Positions 47,526 to 59,481 of a DNA stretch of 64,000 bases are shown here, in pieces. This stretch comes from Aliidiomarina shirensis (GTDB lineage Bacteria; Pseudomonadota; Gammaproteobacteria; Enterobacterales; Alteromonadaceae). The DNA lies in the NCBI RefSeq assembly GCF_003987345.1, contig NZ_PIPP01000007.1:1-64000 (forward strand). Direction: 5' to 3'. The notes under the pieces are model-generated. The model saw only the letters and a list, made by a program, of their open reading frames with translations, did no database searches and had not been told where the DNA came from. Numbering within the stretch: position 1 is the first letter of the stretch; each line of letters begins with the position of its first letter. The position numbers and the translations under genes are program-made.

Positions 47526-49823
47526 CTACTCAGTGCTATCGTCAGCAACGCTACCTTGATGATTCTCTTGCGCTTCTGACGAACTTTGCTCTACCAAAAG
47601 CGCATCTACACGTTGCAAACCACGCGGCAATTTATTACCACGGCGGCCACGTTCACCACGATAATGCTCTAAATCCGAAGCTTTTAGCTGTAACTTACGC
47701 TTACCGGCCACCACAGTTAGCGCGCTGTTCGGCGGCATAACCGCTAACACCTGCACGTATTCTTCGCGGAGTTTTGCCCGCGTACCTGGGATACTGAGAA
47801 TTTTATTCCCTTTCCCTTTGCTCAACTGCGGCAAATCTTTCACCGGGAATACCAACAAGCGTCCCTCATTCGATACAGCAACCAACAAATCTTCTTCGAG
47901 ATTGGTAATTCGTTGCGGCGCCATTACTTTTGCTGAGCTCGGTAAACTGATAAGCGCTTTACCATTTTTCACCCGGCTCTGCATATCACTGAATTTCGTT
48001 ATAAAGCCATAGCCCGCATCAGAAGCCATCAACCATAATTGCTCTTCCTTGCTCATCAGCACTTGGCTGATGCTTTCGCCGGATACCAAGCTAAAGCGGC
48101 CGGTGAGTGGTTCACCGTGGGTTCTGGCTGAAGGCAGCGTATGCGCCTCACAACTAAAACTTCGCCCTGAGCTATCAATGAATACCACCGGCTGATTACT
48201 GCGTCCAGAAGCTTGCCCCAAATAGGCATCCCCTGCTTTATAACTCAAACTCGTACCGTCCACATCGTGGCCTTTGGCACAACGCACCCAACCTTTTTGT
48301 GAAAGCACTACAGTAACAGGCTCTGAAGGCGTTAGATCACGATCAGAAAGCGCGCGAGCTTCTTTACGCTCCACAAGTGGCGAGCGGCGATCATCACCAT
48401 ATTTTTCCGCATCGGCAATAAGCTCTTTGCGTACCATGGTTTTCAAGCGGCGCTCAGAATTTAACACTAAATTCAACGCATCGCGTTCTTTCGCCAATTC
48501 ATCTTGCTCACCGCGTAACTTCATTTCTTCAAGTTTTGCTAAGTGACGCAATTTCAGATCAAGAATAGCTTCCGCCTGAATCTCGGTTAAGTTAAAGCGT
48601 TTAATGAGTTCAAGTTTCGGCTCATCTTCTTGGCGGATAATCTCGATTACTTCATCAAGGTTTAAATAAGCAATAAGTAAACCATCTAGAATGTGTAATC
48701 GGCGCTCAACTTTATCTAAACGATACTGCAAACGGCGCGTTACCGTTCTCAAGCGGTATTGAATCCACTCTTTTAAAATACTTAATAATGGCTTCACTTG
48801 CGGCCGGCCATCGAGCCCAAGCATATTCAAGTTCACACGGTAACTTTTTTCCAAATCGGTAGTGGCAAATAAATGGGCCATCAACTGATCGGTATCTACT
48901 CGATTAGAACGCGGAACAACCACCAAACGCGTTGGATTTTCATGATCCGATTCATCGCGTAAATCTGAAACCATTGGCAATTTTTTCGCCTGCATTTGCG
49001 CAGCGATTTGTTCAAGAATACGGTTTCCGGATGCCTGATGTGGCAGCGCATCAATGATTATTTCACCATCATCGAGCACGTAGCGAGCACGCATGCGGAT
49101 ACTACCGCGCCCGGTTTCATAGATTTTTTCAATGTCTTCCGCTGGCGTAATAATTTCCGCATCCGTTGGATAATCAGGGCCTTTTACATGTTCTAAAACA
49201 TCGCTTAGGGTCGAACTTGGGCTATCCAACAACATCGCGCAAGCGTTGGTAATTTCACGCACATTATGCGGTGGAATATCGGTCGCCATACCCACGGCAA
49301 TACCGGTAACGCCATTTAGCAAGATATGCGGTAAGCGCGCAGGCAATATTTTCGGCTCTTCCATAGTGCCATCGAAATTTGGAATCCAATCCGATGTTCC
49401 CTGCCCTAACTCACTGAGCAATACTTCACTGAATCGCGAAAGCCTTGCCTCGGTATAACGCATTGCCGCGAATGATTTCGGATCATCGGCTGAACCCCAG
49501 TTCCCCTGACCATCAACCAAGGGATAACGATACGAAAACGGCTGCGCCATTAACACCATGGCTTCATAACACGCTGAATCGCCATGCGGGTGAAACTTAC
49601 CCAAAACATCACCCACAGTACGCGCTGATTTTTTATATTTTGCTAAGGCCGATAAACCCAGTTCCGACATGGCATAAATAATTCGCCGTTGCACTGGTTT
49701 TAGACCATCACCAATATGCGGCAATGCACGATCCATGATGACGTACATTGAATAATTCAAATACGCATCTTCGGTAAATTTATGCAGGGGCTGCTGCTCG
49801 ATATTTTCGATAGGTACACTCAT
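47526..49823 (-). CDS. parC: DNA topoisomerase IV subunit A
   Basis: A 765-residue decatenase subunit. The catalytic tyrosine is Y123 ([12 protein letters not shown]). The quinolone-determining positions corresponding to E. coli S80 and E84 are S83 and E87 ([12 protein letters not shown]), the wild-type residues. The C-terminal half is a beta-pinwheel domain (about 500-740). It lies 49 nt downstream of parE, likely one transcript, so both subunits are made together. Confidence 0.97.
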   Translation of the reverse strand: MSVPIENIEQQPLHKFTEDAYLNYSMYVIMDRALPHIGDGLKPVQRRIIYAMSELGLSALAKYKKSARTVGDVLGKFHPHGDSACYEAMVLMAQPFSYRYPLVDGQGNWGSADDPKSFAAMRYTEARLSRFSEVLLSELGQGTSDWIPNFDGTMEEPKILPARLPHILLNGVTGIAVGMATDIPPHNVREITNACAMLLDSPSSTLSDVLEHVKGPDYPTDAEIITPAEDIEKIYETGRGSIRMRARYVLDDGEIIIDALPHQASGNRILEQIAAQMQAKKLPMVSDLRDESDHENPTRLVVVPRSNRVDTDQLMAHLFATTDLEKSYRVNLNMLGLDGRPQVKPLLSILKEWIQYRLRTVTRRLQYRLDKVERRLHILDGLLIAYLNLDEVIEIIRQEDEPKLELIKRFNLTEIQAEAILDLKLRHLAKLEEMKLRGEQDELAKERDALNLVLNSERRLKTMVRKELIADAEKYGDDRRSPLVERKEARALSDRDLTPSEPVTVVLSQKGWVRCAKGHDVDGTSLSYKAGDAYLGQASGRSNQPVVFIDSSGRSFSCEAHTLPSARTHGEPLTGRFSLVSGESISQVLMSKEEQLWLMASDAGYGFITKFSDMQSRVKNGKALISLPSSAKVMAPQRITNLEEDLLVAVSNEGRLLVFPVKDLPQLSKGKGNKILSIPGTRAKLREEYVQVLAVMPPNSALTVVAGKRKLQLKASDLEHYRGERGRRGNKLPRGLQRVDALLVEQSSSEAQENHQGSVADDSTE

Positions 49824-49872
49824 GAACTATCCCGTTTCTTTCTTCTTATTTATCGATTTGGTATGCCGCATT

Positions 49873-51771
<1,899 letters not shown>

Positions 51772-51888
51772 CTACGATGTTTTTGTTCTTTTCGCTATCC
51801 TGAAATGTTCCCTGATAAAAGGCAAGCTCGATTATCTGATTATCCAGAATTACCTGCATTTTTTATAAGGAAAAAGAAACTACCCGCC

Positions 51889-52344
51889 CTAATTCACAAA
51901 TTGTAATTGCATGGGCACTCGACCTTGGCGAAAGCAAAGCCGCAGCCACTCGGCAAGGTGCCGATTTAATTGAAACTTCTCATCTTTTTGATGACGAACG
52001 TGCTGAAGGTTGGCCGGATGCAACGCTGTTAACCGTTCTTGGCCTTGGTAATCAATAATTTCAGCCATCTTGGCATCATGATACAAGCGCACAAGAAAAC
52101 GTGCCTGCAAGTAATCTGCCACATCTGGCGCAACTTGAGTGATCACCAAATCGGTGGTGTATCGCGCTTCGGCTTGGCGGACAACAGAAAACGCAAGCGC
52201 ATCACCAACTTGAATGTGCTTCTCCAGTCCGTGCTCCGCATTTTCATGCATGTTACGCACACCCAAAAGCCGCGCAAAAGCTGCATAATTACGTTCAGCT
52301 AAACTATGAATTTCCTGTAAATTAGGTACATAACGCTTTTTCAT
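51889..52344 (-). CDS. yqiB: DUF1249 family protein YqiB
   Basis: A 151-residue protein of the YqiB family, typified by HSLAERNYAAFARLL (about 13-27) and by RLYHDAKMAEIIDYQGQ (about 86-102). Function is unknown. It overlaps the nudF stop by four bases (ATGA), so it is translated with nudF, as in E. coli. The cpdA and yqiA genes that lie between yqiB and parE in E. coli are absent here. Confidence 0.93.
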   Translation of the reverse strand: MKKRYVPNLQEIHSLAERNYAAFARLLGVRNMHENAEHGLEKHIQVGDALAFSVVRQAEARYTTDLVITQVAPDVADYLQARFLVRLYHDAKMAEIIDYQGQERLTALHPANLQHVRHQKDEKFQLNRHLAEWLRLCFRQGRVPMQLQFVN

Positions 52345-53021
52345 TCAACTCCCTCAAAACCCCACTCTTGCCGGAATCGATTTACATGCAAACCTAACCA
52401 CTGCAAACCAATCACGGTGGCTGCATTATCTATTTTACCTTGTTCAAGCATTTCCATCACGATCTTCCGGGGCAGCGCCTCAACCTTTATATCTTCGTTT
52501 TCACTGCTCACACCGCCAAAATCGCTTGCTTTACTGCTATCCACACGCGCTAGATAAATATAGATGCGCTCGGTCATACCGCCCGGGCTCGATAGATAAT
52601 TTAACGCATAATGTAATGACTTTGCTTGTAAGCCTGATTCTTCTTCAAGTTCTCGATGGGCAACCGCTTCTATTTCTTCACCGGTTTCAATCATGCCCGC
52701 TACCAACTCTCGTAGCCACGGTGTTGCACCTGTTGCCATCGCACCAACGCGGAACTGCTCTAACATCACAATCTTATCAGTATCAGGATCATAAGGTAAC
52801 ACAACCACGGCATGCCCTCTGTCCATGATTTCGCGCCTTAACGTCGCGCTCCAGCCACCGTTAAACAATCGATGTCGCAACGTAGCAACGTCCACATGAA
52901 AAAATCCATCATAAACACGCTCAGTGCTAAGAATTTCAACATCTTTTTGAGTAAAATCTGACAAAACATCTCCCAGTTTATGCGCTAAAAAGGTAAAGTG
53001 TGCGTAATCAACGGAGTTCAT
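52341..53021 (-). CDS. nudF: ADP-ribose pyrophosphatase
   Basis: A 226-residue Nudix hydrolase cleaving ADP-ribose to AMP and ribose-5-phosphate. The Nudix box is complete: G-x5-E-x7-RE-x2-EExG starting at GMIETGEEIE (about residue 110). The start MNSVDYAHF is chosen because it approaches the 209-residue E. coli protein; an upstream in-frame start at 53066 would add 15 residues. No strong ribosome binding site decides between them. It is divergent from tolC. Confidence 0.92.
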   Translation of the reverse strand: MNSVDYAHFTFLAHKLGDVLSDFTQKDVEILSTERVYDGFFHVDVATLRHRLFNGGWSATLRREIMDRGHAVVVLPYDPDTDKIVMLEQFRVGAMATGATPWLRELVAGMIETGEEIEAVAHRELEEESGLQAKSLHYALNYLSSPGGMTERIYIYLARVDSSKASDFGGVSSENEDIKVEALPRKIVMEMLEQGKIDNAATVIGLQWLGLHVNRFRQEWGFEGVE

Positions 53022-53123
53022 AGGATATACGCATGTCGCAAGAAAACTGCATGTTAACGACTTCAAATAAACTCTGATAAATATTCTGTTACACTTCGAC
53101 CGAATACAAATGCGTTTGCGGAC

Positions 53124-53152
53124 TTACTTACGCGCGTTTCTCAGGCTAGAAT
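53124..53152 (+). promoter_or_regulatory. Candidate tolC promoter
   Basis: TTACTT (53124-53129), 17 nt, TAGAAT (53147-53152), about 60 nt before the tolC ATG. A TAAGGGA ribosome binding site precedes the gene. Confidence 0.5.
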
Positions 53153-53210
53153 AGCAGCTGTTGAAGATCGAAGTTAGCTGTACCTTTTACAATAAGGGAA
53201 AAAGATACTC

Positions 53211-54530
53211 ATGAAGATTAAATTTTTGGCAGTTGCGCTCACCATGGGGCTAGGCCTGAGTGCCATTCCAGCTCAAGCAACCGACTTAACTGATATTTAT
53301 CGCCTAGCGCTTGAAAACGATCCGCGTTTATTGCGTGCTGCAGCTGAACGTGATTCAGCTAAATCCGGCGTTGATGTTTCGCGTGCAAACTGGTATCCAC
53401 AAATCAGCTACGGTTTGGGTTACAGCAATACTAGTGGCGAAAGTGAAGCGAGAAACGGTGTATCATTCGCTCATCAAATTTCATTAGAACAAACCGTATT
53501 TAATTTAGGCACTTGGAAAAACACTGCCATTACAGAGAAGCAAGCGTACCAAGCGGAAGTAAACTATCTGCTCGAGCGCCAACAGTTAATGTTACGCGTT
53601 ACCGATGCCTACTTTGCAGTGCTGCAAGCACAAGATAGCCTCGAGTTTGTTCAAGCAGAAAAGCGCGCCATTGAGCGGCAGTTAGAACAAACCAAACATC
53701 GCTTTTCCGTCGGCTTAACAGCGATTACTGATGTACATGAAGCACAGGCTCAGTTTGATAATGCAGTAGCCCGTGAAATTCAGGCAGAAAATGCAGTTGA
53801 AATTGCACTCGAGGGCTTACGTGAGATTACGGGCCGTCAGCATTCTGATATCGCACGGTTGAATACCGAGCGTTTTGATCCGGTACGCCCAGATCCACGT
53901 GGTGTTGAACAATGGATTAACCTTGCCCATGACCGCAACCTGCAGTTGTTGATCAGCCGCAGTGGGTTAGAAATTGCGAACCAACGTATAGAGTTAGCAC
54001 GCACTGGACATTATCCTCGCGTTAATTTAAGCGCAAGTTATTCTGATAGTGATAGATATGCGCGTGAATTGTCAAACATCAGCCGCATCAGAAACAACCG
54101 CGAGATCGGTTTACAACTTTCGTTACCACTATACTCCGGTGGCGGTACTATCGCGAGCACCGAGCAAGCCCGCAATGACTATATTGCGGTTAGCCAAACC
54201 CTGGAAGAGAACCGCCGCTTAGTCGAGCGTACTGTGCGTAGTTCGTATTTTGATGTGGTAGCAAGCATTTCAAGTATTCGAGCTTTTGAGCAAGCGGTTG
54301 TATCAGCTGAAAGTGCGTTGAACGCCACCCAAGTAGGTTTAGAGGTAGGTACTCGGACTATCGTTGATGTGCTTGATAGCACGCGTAACCTGTTCAACGC
54401 TCGCCGTAACCTATCGGAAGCGCGTTATACCTACGTGAACCGGATCTTGGCGCTTTATCAAGCCTCTGGAATTATTTCAGAAAATGATTTAATCACCATC
54501 AATGATGGTTTATCGCTCGAAACCGAGTAA
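53211..54530 (+). CDS. tolC: Outer membrane channel protein TolC
   Basis: A 439-residue protein with a signal peptide (residues 1-23, ending PAQA). It is made of two repeats of an outer membrane efflux protein domain (about 25-225 and 230-435) whose long helices build the periplasmic tunnel. It serves multidrug efflux pumps and type I secretion. It is divergent from nudF, the E. coli arrangement. Confidence 0.95.
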   Translation: MKIKFLAVALTMGLGLSAIPAQATDLTDIYRLALENDPRLLRAAAERDSAKSGVDVSRANWYPQISYGLGYSNTSGESEARNGVSFAHQISLEQTVFNLGTWKNTAITEKQAYQAEVNYLLERQQLMLRVTDAYFAVLQAQDSLEFVQAEKRAIERQLEQTKHRFSVGLTAITDVHEAQAQFDNAVAREIQAENAVEIALEGLREITGRQHSDIARLNTERFDPVRPDPRGVEQWINLAHDRNLQLLISRSGLEIANQRIELARTGHYPRVNLSASYSDSDRYARELSNISRIRNNREIGLQLSLPLYSGGGTIASTEQARNDYIAVSQTLEENRRLVERTVRSSYFDVVASISSIRAFEQAVVSAESALNATQVGLEVGTRTIVDVLDSTRNLFNARRNLSEARYTYVNRILALYQASGIISENDLITINDGLSLETE

Positions 54531-54571
54531 CGTTAGCGAAGTTTTTTAGCGATAAGTTTCGCCCTAATACT

Positions 54572-54602
54572 AAAGCCGACCCATGTGGTCGGCTTTGCTT
54601 TT
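54572..54602 (+). terminator. Terminator downstream of tolC
   Basis: Stem AAAGCCGACC / GGTCGGCTTT with a 5-nt loop, then GCTTTTT. It lies about 42 nt past the tolC stop and just before the lpxL start region. Confidence 0.8.
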
Positions 54603-54651
54603 TCTAACGCCTCTCAGTTACAATCGTGCGAAATTCAAAAAGGTAATTTTC

Positions 54652-55620
54652 GTGACCAAGCCTACCACCGATAAAACAAACGCTGCCGAACATTCAGTTG
54701 AACTTCCTCGTTTTCGAGCTTATTTTTTGCATCCGAAGTTTTGGGGCACCTGGTTAATGGTGGGTGTTCTTTACTTAATCTCATGGTTACCTTTCCGCTT
54801 ACAGCTGTGGATGGGAAAAGGTTTGGGCAAACTCCTATTCAAACTCATGCCAAAACGGGTAAAAGTGGCGCGGCGTAACCTCGAACTTGTATTTCCGGAG
54901 CGCTCTGCAGCGGAAAGAGAACAGATGTTGCACGAAAATTTTGCGAATAATGGAATTGCTTTGTTCGAAACTGGGATGGCTTGGTGGTGGCCCAACTGGC
55001 GTATGAAACGCAAACTTGCAGTTGAAGGAACTGAGCTTTTAGACCAAGCCGATGCTGAAGGGAAAGGTGTATTTCTGGTACTCTTTCATTTCCTTAGCTT
55101 AGAAGTACATGCACGAATGTTTGGGCTGGTTCGTCCAGCAGTTGGCTTATATCGGCCGCACAATAACGCGCTAATGGAATACCTGCAAACCAAAGGCCGT
55201 AACCGTAGCAACAAATATATGATTCGTAAAAAAGATGTTCGTGGCATGCTGAATGCCTTGAACACTGGTGAAGTGTGCGGTTACTTACCGGATCAAGATT
55301 ACGGCCGTAATCGTTCCGTTTATGTGCCTTTCTTTGCCGTTCCTGATGCAGCAACTACCACTGGAACGACGATTTTCGCCGCAGGTGCAAACTGCAAAAC
55401 ACTCATTACCACCATTGAACGGCTTCCCGGCGCCAAAGGTTACAAGCTGCGCATCATGCCGCCGCAGCAGCCGATTCCGAGTGGCGATGAAACCGAAGAT
55501 GCACGGCGCATTAATAAGGAAGTTGAGCGTGCCGTAAACCAATGCCCAGAAGCTTATATGTGGGTACATCGCCGTTTTAAAACACGTCCAGATGAATCAA
55601 TGCCAAGTTACTACAAATAA
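54652..55620 (+). CDS. lpxL: Lipid A lauroyl acyltransferase (LpxL/HtrB family)
   Basis: With the GTG at 54652, which lies 7 nt after AGGT, the protein is 322 residues (MTKPTTDKTN start); the longer frame from 54583 runs through the terminator hairpin and is unlikely. A membrane anchor lies at about 35-55 (GTWLMVGVLYLISWLPF). The acyltransferase HX4E motif is HFLSLE (about 146), and RPHNNALMEYLQTKGRNRSNK is close to E. coli LpxL. It transfers a secondary acyl chain to Kdo2-lipid IVA. Confidence 0.9.
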   Translation: MTKPTTDKTNAAEHSVELPRFRAYFLHPKFWGTWLMVGVLYLISWLPFRLQLWMGKGLGKLLFKLMPKRVKVARRNLELVFPERSAAEREQMLHENFANNGIALFETGMAWWWPNWRMKRKLAVEGTELLDQADAEGKGVFLVLFHFLSLEVHARMFGLVRPAVGLYRPHNNALMEYLQTKGRNRSNKYMIRKKDVRGMLNALNTGEVCGYLPDQDYGRNRSVYVPFFAVPDAATTTGTTIFAAGANCKTLITTIERLPGAKGYKLRIMPPQQPIPSGDETEDARRINKEVERAVNQCPEAYMWVHRRFKTRPDESMPSYYK

Positions 55621-55627
55621 GCTCATG

Positions 55628-55652
55628 CCCAACCGGTTGCAAACCGGTTGGG
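55628..55652. terminator. Hairpin between the convergent lpxL and glnE genes
   Basis: A perfect 11-bp inverted repeat (CCCAACCGGTT / AACCGGTTGGG) with a 3-nt loop, 8 nt past the lpxL stop. T-tracts are poor on both sides, so termination may be incomplete. Confidence 0.55.
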
Positions 55653-55661
55653 TATCTTCAA

Positions 55662-58544
55662 TCATTTTTCATCCGCAAAAAACTTCTGCCAAACCTTCGT
55701 TACGTTCGCAATATCAACCTGAAAATCACGATCACTTAAACGCCCAGCTTCGGCCAACGCTAATCGATGAATTTCCGCACGGTAATCCTGATAGGCCGCA
55801 ATAAGCCCTTGTGCTTCTGTTTCAGTTATTAACCTTAACCGCGCAGCAATTTCTAGAATACGAATGTTATCGGTCCATATCGCCAAATCTGGATGTTGTT
55901 CAGCGCCGCGAAGCACTAAATATTGAGTAATAAACTCGATATCGGTGATGCCACCTGGCATTTGCTTGATATCCAACTGAGTTCGATGATTTTGCCAAAG
56001 ATGATCGCGCATTTTCTCTCGCATTTGCAGAATGTCAGTACGTAACTGCTCTGTTTCACGCTGATGGCATAAAATATTGGTACGCAGTGTTGCAAAACGA
56101 TCGCGTAAATACGTTGCGCCATAAACCATCCGTGCACGCACTAAGGCCTGCAGCTCCCATGTCCAAGCGTCTTTTTCTAAGTATTCTTGATACGTATTCA
56201 TGCGCACAACCATGAGTCCTGCTTGCCCAGAAGGTCGCAAGCGCATATCAACATCGAATAGAACCCCACTCATTGTGCGCGTTGTGAATAGATGCAAAAC
56301 GCGCTGTGCAAGGCGTAAATAGAATTGTTGCACTGGCAAAGGTTTCTCGCCTTCGGTATCGCCACTAATCGCATCATCACTTAAGAACACCAAATCTAAA
56401 TCCGAGCCATATCCAAGTTCGTAGCCACCTAGTTTGCCGTACGCCACAACCGCAAATCCGGTATCGCTTTCATCTCGACCCGGCGGCGCGCCATGGCGTT
56501 CGCAAAGTTGCCGCCACGCCAAACTCACCACTTGTTCAATCATGGCCTCGGCAAGATATGTGAGATGATCGCTTACACGCATTAAGTGAACGCCCGAATT
56601 CAAATCAGCGGCCGCAACTTTCATCTGAAAAATTTGTTTTACTTGGCGTAAGGCATCCATTTGCGCTTCCGCATCATCATTCGGCAAACGCATTAAATAC
56701 TCAGAAACACGAGAACGATACGATTCAACATCTGGCAATTCGTAAAGCTGAACCGGATCGATAAGTTCATCGAGTAGTAGCGGGAACTTCGCGATTAAAT
56801 GCGCAATCCATGGGCTGGCACCGCAAAGAAATAACAACTGTTCGCGCGCATCCACGTTTTGGCAAAGCAATTCTAAATATGTAGTACGTGAACTTATTTG
56901 CGCCAGCACTTCAAAGCTACGTTGCAAAATGAGATGAGCATTCGGCTCCTTCAACGCCGATTCGATTAACGCGGGTATCAGTAGCGCTTGCAACTCTCTG
57001 CCGCGCGGTCCACTTGGCCGTTTGCGCAATAACATGCGGAAATCTTGGATAACTTGCCAACAGGTTTCTGGTTGTTCGGCGTTCGCTTCTCGCAAAACCT
57101 CAAGTGCTGTATCGTCGGCGAGTAAATCCTGCCATAAAATGGCGTATTCACTTTCTTCTCCCGCCAACATATCCTCTTCGCCGCCAATAACATTAAGAAA
57201 CTCTTGATGAATACCATTCATCGCCTGCTGCGTAGCCGTCATGAACGCCTTCCAACCTTCATTTGATTGCGCATATCCCGAGGCTGCTAAAACTCGCATT
57301 TTAGTTAATTCGTCGTGCGGTAATTGCTGAGTTTGATCATCGTTGATTTCCTGCAAAATATGCTCAAGCTTGCGTAAATAGGCATAGCCCTGCAAGAGTT
57401 TCTCAATGGCCGATTCTGTCAGCGTTCCGTGTCGGCCGCAGGCGTTCAATGCTGATAATAGCGAGTAAGTTTGGAATTCTTGCTCTCGCCCACCGCGAAT
57501 CAACTGAAAAACTTGAGCGACGAACTCCACTTCCCGAATGCCACCTAAACCAAGCTTAATATTTTCCGCAACTCCCTGCCTGCGGGCTTCTTGATTGATT
57601 AGAAGTTTCATTTTGCGGAGGGCATCGATAGCGCTGTAATCAAGGTAACGCCGGTAGATAAATGGCCGTAGCATCTGCCGCACTTGCTGTGCCAATGCAT
57701 AATCCGTATTCAACACACGCGCTTTAATCATCGCGTATCGTTCCCACATCCGCCCTTGTTCGTGATAATAATCCTCTAAAGCTGACAGGCTGGAAACGAG
57801 CGCACCCGATTGCCCAAAAGGCCGTAAACGCATATCAATACGAAAGGCACGGCCATCTACCGTAGGCTGATCGAGAAGTTTTATTAAACCTTGGCCAACG
57901 CGATTGTAGTACATTGAGAAATCAATATTCTGGCGGCCACCTTGAGTTTCGCCATTCATAGGATACGCAAAAATTAAATCAATATCGGAGGAGAAATTGA
58001 GTTCACTACCTCCCAGCTTTCCCATAGCCAAAACAATCAATGGCAATTCATTTTCTTCACCATCGATAGCTCTACCATAACGTGGCGCAAGTTGATTACA
58101 GGTATAGGCAATGCCAGCCTCAATCAACATATCAGCCAACGCGGAGTTTTCTTGCAGCATTCTACCGAGCGGCATTTCGCCTAATAGATCTTGGCTCGCA
58201 ATACGGGCCATTTCAATGTGCCGAAACCGTCTAACCACGCTCATGGCATCGCCCTCATTGTTCGATTTGGCAAGCGCTTCACGAATCAGTTCGGCTTCGG
58301 CCGCCATCGGCGTAAACATTCGTTGAATTGCCGGCGCACCATACCGGCTCACCACTCGGCCAATGAAAGGGCTTACCTGCACCAACCAATAGAGCTGTTG
58401 CTTTTGCTCATCAGAAAGGCAAATGCTCGCATCCTCACTCAGCAGTGCATCAAGCTGTTGAATGACGTTAACGCTATCTTCTCCAATTATCGATTGAAGG
58501 GCATAGTTTAGTGGTTGTTGAGGCGGCAACGGCAGTTGGAACAT
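55662..58544 (-). CDS. glnE: Glutamine synthetase adenylyltransferase/deadenylase
   Basis: A 960-residue bifunctional enzyme. Two nucleotidyltransferase domains are present: the deadenylase with GGSELNFSSDIDLIF (about 175) and the adenylylase with GGYELGYGSDLDLVF (about 712). Each has its GS-D-x-D motif. It modifies GlnA in response to PII. The start MFQLPLPPQQP follows AAGGGATTGTA; the longer frame to 58610 lacks such a site. Confidence 0.95.
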   Translation of the reverse strand: MFQLPLPPQQPLNYALQSIIGEDSVNVIQQLDALLSEDASICLSDEQKQQLYWLVQVSPFIGRVVSRYGAPAIQRMFTPMAAEAELIREALAKSNNEGDAMSVVRRFRHIEMARIASQDLLGEMPLGRMLQENSALADMLIEAGIAYTCNQLAPRYGRAIDGEENELPLIVLAMGKLGGSELNFSSDIDLIFAYPMNGETQGGRQNIDFSMYYNRVGQGLIKLLDQPTVDGRAFRIDMRLRPFGQSGALVSSLSALEDYYHEQGRMWERYAMIKARVLNTDYALAQQVRQMLRPFIYRRYLDYSAIDALRKMKLLINQEARRQGVAENIKLGLGGIREVEFVAQVFQLIRGGREQEFQTYSLLSALNACGRHGTLTESAIEKLLQGYAYLRKLEHILQEINDDQTQQLPHDELTKMRVLAASGYAQSNEGWKAFMTATQQAMNGIHQEFLNVIGGEEDMLAGEESEYAILWQDLLADDTALEVLREANAEQPETCWQVIQDFRMLLRKRPSGPRGRELQALLIPALIESALKEPNAHLILQRSFEVLAQISSRTTYLELLCQNVDAREQLLFLCGASPWIAHLIAKFPLLLDELIDPVQLYELPDVESYRSRVSEYLMRLPNDDAEAQMDALRQVKQIFQMKVAAADLNSGVHLMRVSDHLTYLAEAMIEQVVSLAWRQLCERHGAPPGRDESDTGFAVVAYGKLGGYELGYGSDLDLVFLSDDAISGDTEGEKPLPVQQFYLRLAQRVLHLFTTRTMSGVLFDVDMRLRPSGQAGLMVVRMNTYQEYLEKDAWTWELQALVRARMVYGATYLRDRFATLRTNILCHQRETEQLRTDILQMREKMRDHLWQNHRTQLDIKQMPGGITDIEFITQYLVLRGAEQHPDLAIWTDNIRILEIAARLRLITETEAQGLIAAYQDYRAEIHRLALAEAGRLSDRDFQVDIANVTKVWQKFFADEK

Positions 58545-58616
58545 TACAATCCCTTTGGCTGAATAAAACAAAGAATGCTTAGGTAATTTGCCTGCAAAAT
58601 CGCGAATCAATAAAGG

Positions 58617-59252
58617 CTATTCAACTACCGCATTTGCCGCAAGAATAAAACCACGCTGGGCTTTGCTTAAAAGCCCTGGCGCAAGCGTAAACTCCTGCGT
58701 TAAAAGTTCTGAGAGTTGCAAAAGATCTGTGATATTTCCGGAAATTAATTCAGCCTCCAACTCACAAATTGGCTCTTGCCGAGTATCCTTCGTAGGCACA
58801 AAAATAACACCCTCATCGATGGCAACTTCAATTGTGCTAACGCCCACATTGAGCAACCAGCGTTGACGTTGAAAATCGATTTGAAATTGCGCTTCTAGCT
58901 GTTCTTGCAACTTCCTAGTATTGATCGTTTGCGGCCAAATATCTGCGGGGAATAAATCAAGCTGCGGAACACTTCCCGTATAATCAATATTGTATTCTGG
59001 TCTTTGGCTCATCGCCCCAACCTGAGAGCCGGCCATTTTTACCGTCTGTTCTGACTGGTCATTCCAGCGGCGAATACGCAAACCAATCTTATGCTGATGT
59101 AGATCTTTATTTGCCGTATCAAAATAGATATTTGCAATTTGTAGACTCTCAGTCGGTTTCCCTAGACGATTAAGATAGCATTCAACATCTTTAATACTAT
59201 CTTTATTTATCATGAACTTAAGTTCAATTTCTTGGCTTTTGTTAGTTGCCAC
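58617..59252 (-). CDS. CYTH domain protein (inorganic triphosphatase-like), no CHAD domain
   Basis: A 211-residue protein with the CYTH signature ExExK as EIELKF at residues 8-13 and a run of charged strands typical of the triphosphate tunnel (GLRIRRWND, EQTVKM, ELEAELISG). E. coli YgiF, found at the same place beside glnE, has an added CHAD domain and is 433 residues; this one ends after CYTH. It probably hydrolyses triphosphate; the true substrate is unknown. Confidence 0.88.
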   Translation of the reverse strand: MATNKSQEIELKFMINKDSIKDVECYLNRLGKPTESLQIANIYFDTANKDLHQHKIGLRIRRWNDQSEQTVKMAGSQVGAMSQRPEYNIDYTGSVPQLDLFPADIWPQTINTRKLQEQLEAQFQIDFQRQRWLLNVGVSTIEVAIDEGVIFVPTKDTRQEPICELEAELISGNITDLLQLSELLTQEFTLAPGLLSKAQRGFILAANAVVE

Positions 59253-59387
59253 TGCAGGCCTCTTTTAGCAAATCACTTTACACTATTCTGAACACTTAAC
59301 ACTGTAGCGGTCAACTCTCAGATTACATTGAGTAATAGTTAACCGTAATCAACAACCTAGAAAGTAAAAAAATAGGATCGACAAAGC

Positions 59388-59415
59388 TTTACGCGGCGCA
59401 AAATACCCCTACAAT
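59388..59415 (+). promoter_or_regulatory. Candidate putA promoter
   Basis: TTTACG (59388-59393), 16 nt, TACAAT (59410-59415), about 65 nt before the putA ATG. The leader contains a small hairpin CGGTT-TTCG-AACCG (59446-59459) followed by AATTTTGG. Confidence 0.4.
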
Positions 59416-59481
59416 GGCGACGATATCCTCTTCGGATTGCAGTATCGGTTTTCGAACCGAATTTTGGTTACAGGAGACGCA

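Noticed and set aside
54583-54651. A longer N-terminus for lpxL starting at an ATG inside the tolC terminator
   Set aside because: It would translate through the terminator hairpin, lacks a ribosome binding site, and gives residues not found in LpxL proteins.
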